Of a stretch of 64,000 nt of DNA, positions 22,441-35,200 are shown in pieces. Source of the DNA: Cheilinus undulatus. Its lineage: Eukaryota; Chordata; Actinopteri; Labriformes; Labridae. The stretch is taken from positions 28,524,719 through 28,588,718 of the forward strand of contig NC_054882.1 of assembly GCF_018320785.1 (NCBI RefSeq), given 5' to 3'. Position 1 is the stretch's first letter. Every line of letters starts with the position of its first letter. Under the pieces are notes generated by a model. It saw only the letters and a program-made list of their open reading frames with translations. It was not told the DNA's origin and searched no databases. The position numbers and the translations under genes were made by a program.

Positions 22441-23775
22441 TGAACTAAGGACGTCACTTGTTGGAAAATTACAGCAGTTGTGTGTGAATACCGGACCTTT
22501 TATATATTTAACGCTCGGTGTGACTGTGAACCATTCTCACAAGTGCAGTCTCGTTATTTAATAGCCATACCTCGTATGATGCCATCAAAAAACATTCCCA
22601 GGCACTTTCAGCCAATTAAAGCTGTGTTTGTAAACATAACCTGGTACTGAGTTTAGATGTAGTTGCCAGATTAACAGAGAGCCAGCTTCCAACTCACACC
22701 TGTACTTCCCCTCTAATCTTGCTTCATGGTAAAGCCCTCTGGTCTGATGTGAGTGTTTGTGGTCTATGCCATCAGGCACGATGACTGGTGCATGAGAGCT
22801 GGTCTTACATCTGTGACCATCTCTGGTGCATGAGAGCTAGCTGCCCTGGAGCGTCAGGGTGGGAGCTGCCATGACTGTTTACGGCTACAGGTTAGGTTTG
22901 CTTTAGTTTATTTCTTTAACCGACTATAGTGCATCTCTGCTATGATACTCCCCTGTAAAAAAAAAAAACTGGAAATTTCTGTAAATATGAAAGAAAACTG
23001 TTTAAATGCCTAAATTTGTTTGTCCAGGATAACAGACAATGAATGATACAGAAGAGCTCCACTCTGTTGGAGGACAAAGGCCCATTAAAAGATTTCTTGT
23101 TGCAGAGAAAATCTAAAATGCTTCAAAGCTGCAGGAAAGGTCTACCAATGGCATGCCCTCATTTCTTTGTTTCAGTCTTTGCTCTTTGACTCTCCTTTTA
23201 GCGTCATAATCCTCAGGATTCTTGATGACATCAGTGTGCCCGATGCACTCGACATTTAAATCCATTTAACAAGTTTCAGAGCAACAGAACATAAGCACAG
23301 TGCAGTACAGGGTCAGTTCAGTGTTACTATTCAGAAACCGAATATTTTTTATGCAAGTCTTAGACCATTGTAGAGTCCTGCATCTGTGACCATCTTCTGT
23401 TTAGCTAACCTCTCAGTCTTTGTTGCAAAGATCAACTCTTGCAAATGTAAAGGAAAACAATCAAGACACCTGTTTTCTTTGCAATATCTGTTGTAATTGT
23501 TGTAAAATATGTATGAACAATGTTCCCTATGTATCATAAACGATTTAATAACTAATAAATATCTTACTATCATAATATCTGCCATTTTCATTTTGTTTAA
23601 TGTCACTTTTTCTCTGCTTCTCTGCTATGTTTATATGTGTATGATTAAAGCATTAATGTTGACAGCCCTAGTTTTAAAGTTGCTTCAGGAAAATAAAATG
23701 TAGGTTTTTGTTAAAAGCTTGAATTAATGCAGTTATTTGGAGGTGAACTTTTTTTTTTTCTTAGAAATATAGAAT
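22441..23775. other. Intergenic DNA between lgals8 and zdhhc14
   Basis: No gene recognised. A 16-base direct repeat (CTGGTGCATGAGAGCT) occurs twice within about 60 bases near 22784 and 22824. An AATAAA at 23692-23697 is a possible distal poly(A) site for lgals8, which has no AATAAA in the first 400 bases after its stop, but a 2.7-kb 3' UTR across the mariner relic is uncertain. Confidence 0.4.
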
Positions 23776-23779
23776 AACT

Positions 23780-24820
23780 ACATTAGTCCATCCATCTTCT
23801 TCTGGGGCCGGGTCACAGTGACAGCAGGCTGAGCAAGTCAGCCCAGACATCCCTCTCCTAAGCAACAATTTCCAACTCCTTCTGGGGGATTCCAAGACGT
23901 TCCCAGACCAGACAGATTATATAAACCCTTCAGCGCATTCTGGGTCTTCCCCAAGTTCTCCTTCCAGCTGGATGTGCCTGGAAGACCTCCAGAGGGTCAG
24001 GGTACCAAAGTATAATTTATTTTGAAAGGGCGTTTGACCATACGGAAATCAGGAAAACAGGTCAATGTATTTTCTGGCAGATCCATTTCCTGGTTGAAAC
24101 CAGGACTTTTTTTTTTCCATTTTTGACTTAAAATGGAAAAAACAGAAAAAGGAGCACTTCTGCTAGTTAAAAAAATAGGGTTGAGTTTGTTTCGCAACTA
24201 GTATTGATAGTATTTCCTTTTTCAGTTGCTTTGTTTAGTATATTTACTGTTTTATTTTAGTCTCTTTAGACTCTTTTAAAAAGCACTTAAAGACATTTTT
24301 ATTCAGACAGTCTTATGGCTGATTTGTAGTTTGTAGTTTCTGTGATCTGTAGTTTTTGTGCTTCTATCTGCTTTTTACTCCGTTTTTAGACATGTTTTTA
24401 TTGTGGCACTTTGGGATTTGTTTGCCAAATGTAAAGTGCATTACAAATAAAATGTATTATTATTATTATTAGTTTGGTGATTGGGTAACGCTGTAAGCCT
24501 TTTGGCTCAGCTCCCTCTTCACTACACAGGCCCGCACTACTGCTGCACCAATCCGCCTGTCAATCTCACGCTCCCTTTTAGCCTCACACAAGACCCCAAG
24601 ATACTTGAACTCATTCACCTGAGGCAGGGACTCACTTTCCAACTGTTTTCCAGCAGAGAACCATGACCTTGGACTTGGAGGTACTAACCCTCATCCCGAC
24701 TGCTTTGCACTCAGTTGCAAACTGTCCAAGTGCCTGATGGAAGCCAATTACATTGCATAATGTACCCAAGTTAATGTTCTGAGGCCTATTGCCTTTTATT
24801 TTGTTGACTTCTTGCATTGT
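23780..24820 (-). mobile_element. Truncated non-LTR retrotransposon (reverse transcriptase fragment) with nested LINE tail
   Basis: On the minus strand 24720-24632 encodes GMRVSTSKSKVMVL and continues as a decayed LPQVNEFKYLG...RRIGAAA segment to about 24490. This is the C-terminal reverse transcriptase region of a fish LINE. The region 23780-24000 (CCATCCATCTTCTTCTGGGG...) is the matching downstream part. Between them, about 24230-24475, lies a plus-strand LINE 3' tail (CACTTTGGGATTTG, ACAAATAAAATG) ending in an ATT microsatellite, apparently inserted into the first element. Confidence 0.65.
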
Positions 24821-26267
24821 TTAGCCCGTTGCATAGGCTTAATGTTTTCTTTCAGTCTTTTCATAACTGTGTTTTAATTCCTGTAAATATCCACATGTAA
24901 TTAATCAACCATCGCATTGTGTTTTTACAATGTGTAAGTTTGCTTTACATTAAATACTTGTGTTTATAAAAGTTGAACTTTTTCAAGTAAATCACAGAAA
25001 AAAAAAACAAAACTTTTGCACAATATTCTATTTTGAGATGCACCTATATAACCTCTGCAAATAGTATGAAGTCATATTTGAGTTACATTCTAAACAAATC
25101 AGAAAACGCAGGGAACTTCTCTGCCTCATCTGTGATTGCTCAACATATTCTAAAATGTTTTGCATTTAACTGCAGTACTTCTGCTCAACCATAAGGTGGA
25201 GGAAGAGAGTTATTAATGCATGACCCCTTTCCACACAAACACCTCCATCAACCAGTGCACTCATATTTTTAACCGTTTTCTCTTTACTCACCATTGGATT
25301 ACTTAAAATGAAGTCCTTTATGGAGTTGGTGCCGCTCTCCTCCATGATTTCGACTCAAAGCCTGACCAGGACTTGTACATGGCTCCACCGTGTCTATAAT
25401 TCCATGCATTTTAAGCATCATTCATAAAACAGGCTTGCTCTTAATCTTTCTGGTTCTAATCTAATGGCCACAGTCATTACTTACAAGATTAACGTTTATG
25501 GAGAAATTACCTCTCACGTTCCTCCACTCTAATCTTGATATCAATGCAATCATATCTGATAAAAAGTTGGTGTTTTATTAATATCCACAGGAAATATAAT
25601 TTGAAAGATTTGTAATAACCATGGTACAGTACAACAGTCTCATTTTCTGAAATAGAAAAAGCAGGATGATATGCAACATGATGACATCAACCATTGAACT
25701 GCTTAGAATGTCCATGAAAAAACAAGGCAGAAGACGCTGTCCAGTCAGCAACAGGCAAGAAGGCTATAGTTGGTTGTATGAGTAAGAATATGTTGGACCT
25801 TTGATTTGTTGGCAGAAATTTATTTTTTGGCCAAAAATGTCACATACTGTCAAAACATATCCTTTTCATTCTGTTTTTTGCATGTCATGGCTCACAGACA
25901 TACGCCAAAAGACAGTCCAACTTCATGTTTCCTGGAGCTGACAGATTAGGCTTCCCTTGAAGTTTTAAAAAAAGACTATGTGTGAGCCTTCATACAAGCA
26001 AACACACCAGAAAACATTTCTCCCATTTCCAGAGGAGTGGTTTGGCAAGACCACTGGCTGAGGACAAATGGTTTCACTTTAGATCAGTTCAATTCCATTC
26101 AGTTTGTAGCAGCTGAACTTAAACCACAGCCTTTTTGCAGTTCTCCAGTCCTGAATAGGAGAGTAATGTAAAATAATTCAGGGTGAGAGTGAGCTGGCAC
26201 AAAAGTGGCACAGGGAAGGTTCCATGGGTTGGATGCAAGTTTTCAGGAAAGGCTCCTTGCCCCTCTG
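24821..26267. other. Intergenic DNA and probable zdhhc14 3' UTR
   Basis: No open frame of interest. The minus-strand zdhhc14 transcript must end here; a minus-strand AATAAA (TTTATT on the plus strand) lies at 25819-25824, about 450 bases past the stop codon. Confidence 0.45.
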
Positions 26268-29200
26268 TCAGACGGAGCTGAGTTTAACCAGCCCTCTAAC
26301 AGAGTCTTCATGCAGAGAGTCCTGGCTGGCGGGGTTATAGAAGCCAGCCTGCACTGTGTGGCTGTGACCCATTGGGCTGCCGCAGGGGAGCATACCCGGT
26401 GGCGAAGGCACCTCCTCTGGAGTGAGAAAGTGGTGGTGGGCTCCCGGCTCCTGCAGGGGGTGGCTGTGGTTGAGTGTGTGTCCGTGCCCGTGGATTGGCA
26501 TCATGTCGGCGGCCTCGTGAAGGCTGAGGCTTGGAGTTGACGTCGGAGGGGTGGGCTGTCCGAGGGGGAGCGAGGTACAGGGACCACCCAGGGTGAGGGA
26601 GGTGCGGCCTGGAAGAGAGCCTCCGTTTTCGGGCGACGTGGTCAGGATGACGGGCTCACTGCTCTGCTGCTGGAGGAGAGGCGTGGCGGCAGCCTGTAAA
26701 ACGAATTTGGTGCTCTGAATGCACTGGTCTTGGTCACACTGAGAGAAAGCAGCAGAAGTAAGGGAGAACAAGGGAGTAGATGCAAAAGTCAAAGAGACAG
26801 ATAAGGTGCCGGGGGTGAAGGACGGAAATAGAAAACAAATAAGAACAAGGCAGAGTTGAAAATTGGATGAAGGAGGAGAGGAGAAACGACACACGAGGCA
26901 GGATGAAGAAAAACAATGTGTGGACAGACAGCAGAGAAGGGGATCAGTGATTGGATAAGGGAGAGAAAAAGAAAGAACAGATGTTAGTACCATTGTTAGA
27001 CTGCAGAGCCCCACACAGAACCAGCACCAGATTGTTCTTCCAGCCAAGTAAAACAGAGTTAAAAACACCTGGCTGTAAGGCCACGTTCATGGTCTGTGTA
27101 TTTGTACTGCTTTGCTTTAAAATGGAAATTCCACATGTGAAACTGGAGCAGAAAAACTGGGTTAGGACAATCATCAATACCATACATTAGCTGCAGGCGG
27201 ATTAGCTTTAAATCATTAGCCCTCTGTGATCACCAACAAATCATGTGTAAGACACCACTTACAGAAGACAGAGAGGTGACAGTGATTTAAAAGCCCTGGA
27301 AACCAAAAAAGAAAAGTCCTTGAACCCCCCCCAAATCACAAACCAACCCAAAAGTCTGGCTCACACAAAGTTTGAAGGGTAGGAATGTCATCTAACATCT
27401 CACCTTTCTGTCTCATTCTCTTTGACCTAAAAAGAGCAGATTACACGTGTGATTTAAAAGGAAGCTGAGCTACCTTTCACATGACAGAAGATGTGCTTGT
27501 AGGACTTATCAGCCCTCCTATCAGTGGCCTATCACCTTTATGAGCTTGGCCTCTCTCCAGGTGATTGAGAAGACTAACTTGACCTGTGGTTATTTAACAG
27601 ACATGACACTGAATCCTCACAGCTACGTTAGCACAGAGCTACGTCACCAACCATGTGTGAGACACTGAATGAAAGAGACGGAGGTTAAAAAAAAAAAAAA
27701 AAAAAAAAAAAGGTGATACAGCGCTTTGTCATTTTCTGCTTTGAAGCCCATGTTTTATAAACAGTCACAGACCGACTGACTCAGCCTTCGTCCATTCCCC
27801 ACGGCAGACACTCACACAAATACTACACAGAACATTATGTTCACAGAGTGATGACAGACTAACACTGGAAAGCAGACAGTAAAGTCTGGCACACACTACG
27901 AGACAATCATACCAATTTAGGTCAGATTTCCCTTTTTGACCAAAGTCAGAAAGCGCCTGATTAACAAATGGTTCTGAAGATTACGCTGACAGATTTTTTT
28001 CTGTGGTTCGTTAAGAATGACTTTTCCCCTCCAATCTGCTTGGAAGACAACCAGAGCTGCCCTGATTTGAGATTATAAATATCAATCATGCTCACTATTT
28101 ATGATCAGAAATCCTGTTGGGTTGAGTTTGAGCATTTGCCAATCAGCAAGCTGACAGAATGTGGAAGCACAACAAACACCGCCAATGACAGTAAACTTTA
28201 AGCAAGAAAGTCAGATGGATGCCTGAAATGAAGGACCAACTTGATGATTTGTGTCAACAATGCGACTGTTTATAAATGTCCTGTAAAAAACAGCAGAATC
28301 AAAAATGGACTGAAAATGCTACAACAATGAATATACAGAGTAGCAAACAGCTAGTCAAATTTAGCTTATTTATTCTATAGATGTGTTTGACTGAGTGAGA
28401 TTTTGAGTTTTAAGATTGGACACAGGTTGTTGAAGAGTCTGTCAGTGTGAGGTGTGCTGTGTAAGTCACCTCATTGTACACCAAACACTAAGAACAAATC
28501 TGTCATCATTTGTCGTCATGTGTGGGGCGGTTTAAGGGGAAGGATACTCCACTATTATTGATATGTCAACACCATTAAAGCTCAGTTGTGACTGAGAACT
28601 TTCCTGTATTAGAAATTTGAAGAGTGTCCCTGTGCTGTGTAAAAAAAACCTACAGTTTGAAATAATATCAGTTTTTCTGTGGTTTTCAGGTGATGTAAAC
28701 AAGCGTTGTTTTGAAGAGATGGAGAACAAAACGCCAGTGCAGCAATGCCATTAAATGTTCAATGGTAGCTGACATTGTTCTACGCTCTATTTTACCTTCC
28801 ATGCCTCGGGCTTGTCATGTGACTGAAAGCTATAAATGAGCTAATTTGTTCGGCAACAGAAATACAGGATTTTACCAAAAGGTCTTATCTGCAGACTTGA
28901 AATTAAAAAGGTGTCATAACAGCATTTTGCCATACTTATGCAAGAATTTGTTGACTTTTTGCATAAGATGCAGATCTTTAGGTGTGTAAAAAGAACAAAA
29001 ATAAAAAGCAATGAAAAACAAGCTGCAGTCCTTATACAGAGTCCCCACTCTTCTAATTAATACAGATCTTATTTTCCAGGACAATGAGCTGACAGGAACT
29101 TATAATGCTCATACACTAATACATTCCTTTCTGTGGAAGTCTGATTCAAAGGATGTGCAGTCTATGGCTCTAATCATGATTTTTATACATGAATGAATAG

Positions 29201-32200
29201 CACTCAAGTGCTCCTGCTCAATTATGACCCAATTTTTCCTCTTATTTACTGCTATCCTTTTATGTCTTTCTTTGTTTTAAAACTCTATATCCCACATTAA
29301 TCTTATTGTGTTTCCTTTTCTAACATTTGGGCAATAGGCTTACAAATGCAATGTAAATAAAGGTCACAATAATTATTTCATCCCCTTTTCTCCTGTGAAT
29401 GAAATTATCAATTTTTGATCATCAATAAGTACACCTCTTTTATTTCATTTATTGGGTCCCACTGATTTTGCCCTCTGATTTGTAAAACTCTGATATGAAA
29501 TAAGGAGAATATTTAAATACATTTCCAGCGTGTTTCAACTTTTCTTTCATTTTCCATTTGTTCTACATGCCTAGAAAATTGATCAGCTGATTTCCAGGTT
29601 TTCCAGGACATGCAGTAACCCTATAATCTCTGGTCAGTTTGGTCAACAGTAAACTCTTTGAAGTATTGATTTGAATCTATTCAAATTAATACTTCCAACA
29701 GCTGACACTGTCTGTATTCCACTTGTGTCAAGTTTGGAGACCACGGCCAACTGTGCCAATTCTGCACACGAATCACTGTGAGCTGAGATAATGAATATTC
29801 TTGTATGATTTTTCTATCTGTCAGCTTTATTCATTATTTAGTAGCCCAAAACTGAATTATTGTTACATCAAACAGAGAGAAACTCATATTTCAAACAGTA
29901 AATAAGTTGACTCAAGAGGATGTCTGCCAGGTTTTGTGTTGTTTTTCTAATTTAAGGTACAGAAATAGGCTAACACTATGCACCCCCCACCCCACCCCCT
30001 TCTCAGAAAAAAAATCAAATCCCTAGTAAAGGTTTTATGATATCGAGGTGTGATGTGACATCATTTCACAGCCTGTTACTATAGCAACTGCTTACAAGAC
30101 TTCAACACACCAACCAGGCTGTGGTGTAAAGCTGTATCACCCACAAAAGCACCTCACAGATAAATAATCTGTCTTTGATTGCACCAATACAACCTCAGTT
30201 CTTTTTCCAGTTCGGTTCTATGGAATAAATCAGCCTTGTTCAGCATGACGAGTCGACATTTTACCTAAGAGATTCAAACTTGTGTTTTATTTGCTCAACC
30301 CTACCCTGCACAACATGAATCCTCAAATAAGCCATAATTCTAATGTAGAGTTAAATTGTAGCATTCTAGTTGATGGGAAAATACTCTAATATGATGATGA
30401 AGATACGTCACAGTACAATTAAACATCAATACAAATACGATAGAAATCTATTTGACAGAAAGATGGATTCGAATACTTTTTTAACAGCAGAGGGCGGTAC
30501 CTTCTTTTGGCTTTGCCTGTGTGACAACAGTAGTGTAATCTTTAAGGCTTTCTTAATAAAAAGACAATATCGCTATTGTCTTACTAGTAACTCAACAACC
30601 TTTCATAATATCTATGAAGAAAAATAATACAAATGAGATATTTTGCATTTTTTGTCAGAGAATTGAATTAAATAAGTGCAGTGTTCCTTTACACTTAAAG
30701 TATGATAGCGATTTGAGACTCTTTTTTCAATCTTATAGGGGGCTTTCAGACCTTACCTGTTTGTTTTTTTAAAATAAACTCAAGTCCCTTTTAAGAATGC
30801 ATACAGTTGGTTTGCGCTAGTCTGAAAGTTGTCAATCAAACCCAGATGCAGAACAAACAACTGTACAGAGACCACGTGAAAAGGGGTGTTTTGGTCCACT
30901 TTCATTCAGACTCTCTGACCTAACTGCTTTCTAACTCCTGCTCTTTTGGATTAAACCAGCCACCATAGCCAGTCCAAGTTACACTATATGGACGAAAATA
31001 TTTGGCCACACCTGTTTAGTATTATATTCAGGTGTTTCCTGAGGTGTTTCACCTAAAATTCATGGATGCCACTTTTGCAATAAGAAAGATCAAGAAATGT
31101 CATTCCCTGCTGGATATTCCACAGTCAACTGTGAGTGATATTATACGGTTTGGTGGATGCTAGGAGAACATTACCTGCCTGACTGCATTGTGCCAATTGA
31201 AGTTTGGTGGAGGGAGGATGGTATGGGGCTGTTTTTTAGGGTTAGGTCTAGGCCCCTTATCTTCAGTGAAGGGCAAGCTTAATGCTTAAGCATACCAAGA
31301 CATTTTAGACAATGCTATGCCTCCAACTTTGTGGCAACATTCTGAAGAAGGCTCTTTTTTATTCCAAGATGACTGTGCCCCAGCACATCAAGCAAGGACT
31401 ATAAAAACATGGCTTGATGAGTTTGGTGTGGAAGAACTTGACAGGCCCTCACAAAGCTTTGACCTTAACCCCATTTAGCACCTTTGGGATGAACCGGAAC
31501 AGATGGCCTTCTTGCCTAACATAAGTGTCCAACCTCATAAATGCTTTACTGAATGAAAGGGCAAAAATTCCCACAGAAACACTCCAAAATCTTGTGGAAA
31601 ACCTTCCAAGAGAAGTGGAGGCTGTTATAGCAGAAAAAGGGGATCAACTAACTCCACAATTAAGCGCATGTATTTGGATCCAATGTCATTACAGTCCATG
31701 TTGGTATAATGGTCAGGCAGCTGAATACTTTTGTCCATATGGTGTGTATCAAAAACTTTTTGTATCCTTATGGATCTTTAGACACATTTGCACAAATGTT
31801 TTTCTTTCACTCTTCAGGCTGCTGTCTTCATGAGAAATATTATAAGGGTAATGAACATCTGGCTCTACCCATGAAAAGACTTACCTGGGCATCACTCCCC
31901 ACTATATTAACAGTCATTTTTTTAAATGTATTTTTGGAGAAATAACCTGATCTGAGATCAATTACAACAGACTTTCTCTCTGCCCCTCTGTGACAGACAT
32001 ATGCAATCACATGGTGCAGTGGAGCGTGCTCAGTAGTCCCTCTTTTGAATAAACTGGCTGTTTTTGATTTTTGATTCTGTCCTGTTAAATGTCATCTTCT
32101 GCTGTTTTTTTTTAGTAATTTCAGCTTTTTGTACATGACATAATTTAGTAATAACATGTTAGTTTAGACTATCAAACATAGCATTTAGCTGGCTGTTAAT

Positions 32201-35200
32201 TTTCAATGAAGGAGGTGAAATCAGCTAACAACAGACTCGATTAAGACAAGCTGCTCAGTGATTTTATGTCATTGTAGAATCTGGGGTTGGAGTTATTCCC
32301 TGTGATGTCATGGGGTGCTATATTTGCCCTGCCCAAATTAAACCTGGCCACCAAAGAAGTGAAAAACTTTCTAACAGTCTAAATCCAATATTCAGTCACA
32401 CATATATCTCAGTGTTTCACATGTTTACAGCAACATCATTCCAACATATCCAGTGTGTTTAGAAACAAATTTTGGATTTCACTTTGCAGGGACTTTAAAG
32501 AGTAAAAACAGAGTTCTGCTGCCTGACTGATGAGCTACGCTGAAGAAATATGTAGGTGTGGCAGTGTTTACAAGCATACAACCTGTTTTATGTGGTACGT
32601 CTGATTTATTGACAAGTAATGAGGAAGAGTTTAGCTGACAACAAGAGAGACTAAGATCATAAAAGCCAAATGTATTCACTGCCTTATAAAAGAAGTCTCA
32701 CCTTAACACTTAAATCACATTATTACCAAAACACTGACTGAAAAAACTTGAGAGTCAAGTTACATTACTTCTCTACTGTCTCTATGCCATCTCTTCCTTT
32801 CTTTACAGACATAGTATTCATGCTTATTCACACTCTTTCTCAAAAACACCCCCACTGACAGACACCGCTGTGGTAAGAAGGAAAGTTTAATAAAAGACTC
32901 TTATTCAATGTGGTCTGAACAATTTCACTCAGTCAAAATAACAGTTGCTCCAACACTTCTCTAATGGCAAAGATTTCTTTTCAATAAAGAAATGAAAAGA
33001 GTTGCATCATCTGGTGTGTTCAGACTATAAGAATATTAAAAAACATCCCTGATGTAAAAAGTCACTAAATATTACATACACATGAATAAACAGCTGACTG
33101 AATCACTCTGCAGGTGAACGTCCAGCAGCGGGCACAACTGGACAACCTGAGCTGCTGAACATGAGCGCCACGGAAAACAGATGGCAGTTATTTCAGTGTG
33201 TGCTAATGTGAGGGAATGTTCCTACAGCTCTTAGCCCCAATAGAAGCAGTCCACACATTTAGGACCTGAAAACGGATGACATTCATGTTCGACATCTCAA
33301 TGAGAAGTGACAGGGCGAGGTCGAGAACAACGAGATAGCTGTGACACTTGGGGAGGGCACCAGTGACAGACCTTTAGTAGCTGTGTGTGAACAGGCCTTA
33401 AATCTAGCATGTAATGTGTGATGCTAACAGCTACACTGAACAACAGAAGACTTGTTGCTTTCCCTCAAGCCACATAGGGAAGCTGGTCAGTGAGGTCAGC
33501 ACAATGTCCTCATCTTGGGACCAGCTATTCTTTCTCTCTTCTTTCTTTCCAAGACTGTTAAACAACAAAAAACAACAAATCTGTTTACTGATGGTAGTGT
33601 ACTTTAAGCCCATAAGATTCTGAGTTTGCATATACTGTCTGTTAAACTTCTGTTTTCTACACCTTTTTTCATGGGTAGAGTTTGACTCAGCATTACAAGC
33701 ACACTTTTGGTATTGTTATTCAAGAATATCCTCACTAAGTTTTAGATTTTTGTATTGAATCAAAACTTTATTACCAGTTGCTTAAAGGCACAGCCCTGCT
33801 GCTTCAGAGAGTCCCCACAACCTAAATCCAGTCAAATTTTCTGTCCAAAAATTTGATTACAATCATACATCCATGGACTGGTTTTATCTAATTCAAAATT
33901 TGCTGTTGTGTTCTCAATAGTCATCTGTCTTTTCCTAGGCAATAATTAGCAATGCTAAGAAAAATTTCTGCCAACCCCGATCCTTTCTGGAGTCTCAAGT
34001 TTGAAAATGCCTGGACCTTCCTTTGAAAAACAGGTGGAAAAAACATTTTCTGTCCTACTGTTTTCAGCTTTGAAACTAAACATGCTAAGGCATCATGGGT
34101 CGACTCTGACTTTAGGGCAAGTGTTGAATTATAAATACCAGGCTGGTACTCCTTTTACTGACATTCCAGAGGACTGATTATGATATCATAATTACTATTT
34201 GTTTTCTTAATTTCCTGTATTTTATGGGGGTCATATACAGTCTAACTGTTGTTTGTATTGGTATTATTTTATGTAATTTAATGCACCATCAAATAAAAAC
34301 ACTTGATATAATCTCATGTTAGCTAGTCCACCTTAAGGTTGATGTAACCTAGTCCCATTTGTAGTACTGGAAGTTCAACTCTAGATCAGAATGATTTAAG
34401 CCTAAAAAACAGCAAAAACAAAACAGATTAGCTAATACTGTATGGCAAAAAGGGAGGCTTCAAATCTAGATCACTCTGATACAGACTACTTTAAATACTG
34501 TACACAACCAGGCTCTTAATCTTAAACATAACAATCTGACTAATGATCTAATAATGGAGAGAGACTGAAATGAAGAACTTCTTCATTCATCTAAGGTTAG
34601 ATGCCACCTCTCACAAACACACACAAGCACATACAGAAGGAATCTTCTTCATACTATTGACCTAATTTACTGACAACATGGGGCGACATAAAATATTGAT
34701 ATCATCACTAGCACGCTCTCGTCGTCGCTAGCCTTTATGAGTTTTAATCTAGAAGGAGGAGAAAGCCCAACTGGGTTAGTTCAGGAAAGAGAGAAAAGAT
34801 GCAACGTTCAAAGTTCTCCTCGTCAGTTAAGATGTTCATCATGTTGATGTTCATGTCCATGTTCATGTTGATCATTTGGGCTACATATGTTCAGCCAACA
34901 GGCCAGCAACTTTTGACAAATAACACAAATAAAATGTTGCAGGCTATAGAGAAACTAACTTAGCACCTCTTAATTGAAAAAAATATAATTTTAGTTATGT
35001 ATTAAAGGTACAATCCACAGAATTTTTGCACTGAAATGTCTTGGTTTAAAATGACTGCTTTTACGCTATGTATAGATTTTTTAACTGCATTTCCTACATT
35101 TGTCTTCCATTAGTTAGACATTCTGCCCCACTAGACATTTAAAGTAGCTCAGCACCGCCCAACCCTGTTCCTTATTTCTTATTTTGAAATCAGCATTCTT

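Noticed and set aside
26739-27068. Upstream extension of the zdhhc14 last exon to a Met at 27068
   Set aside because: The protein match to ZDHHC14 begins exactly at CDQDQC after a ctctcag acceptor, and the extension is unlike any DHHC protein.
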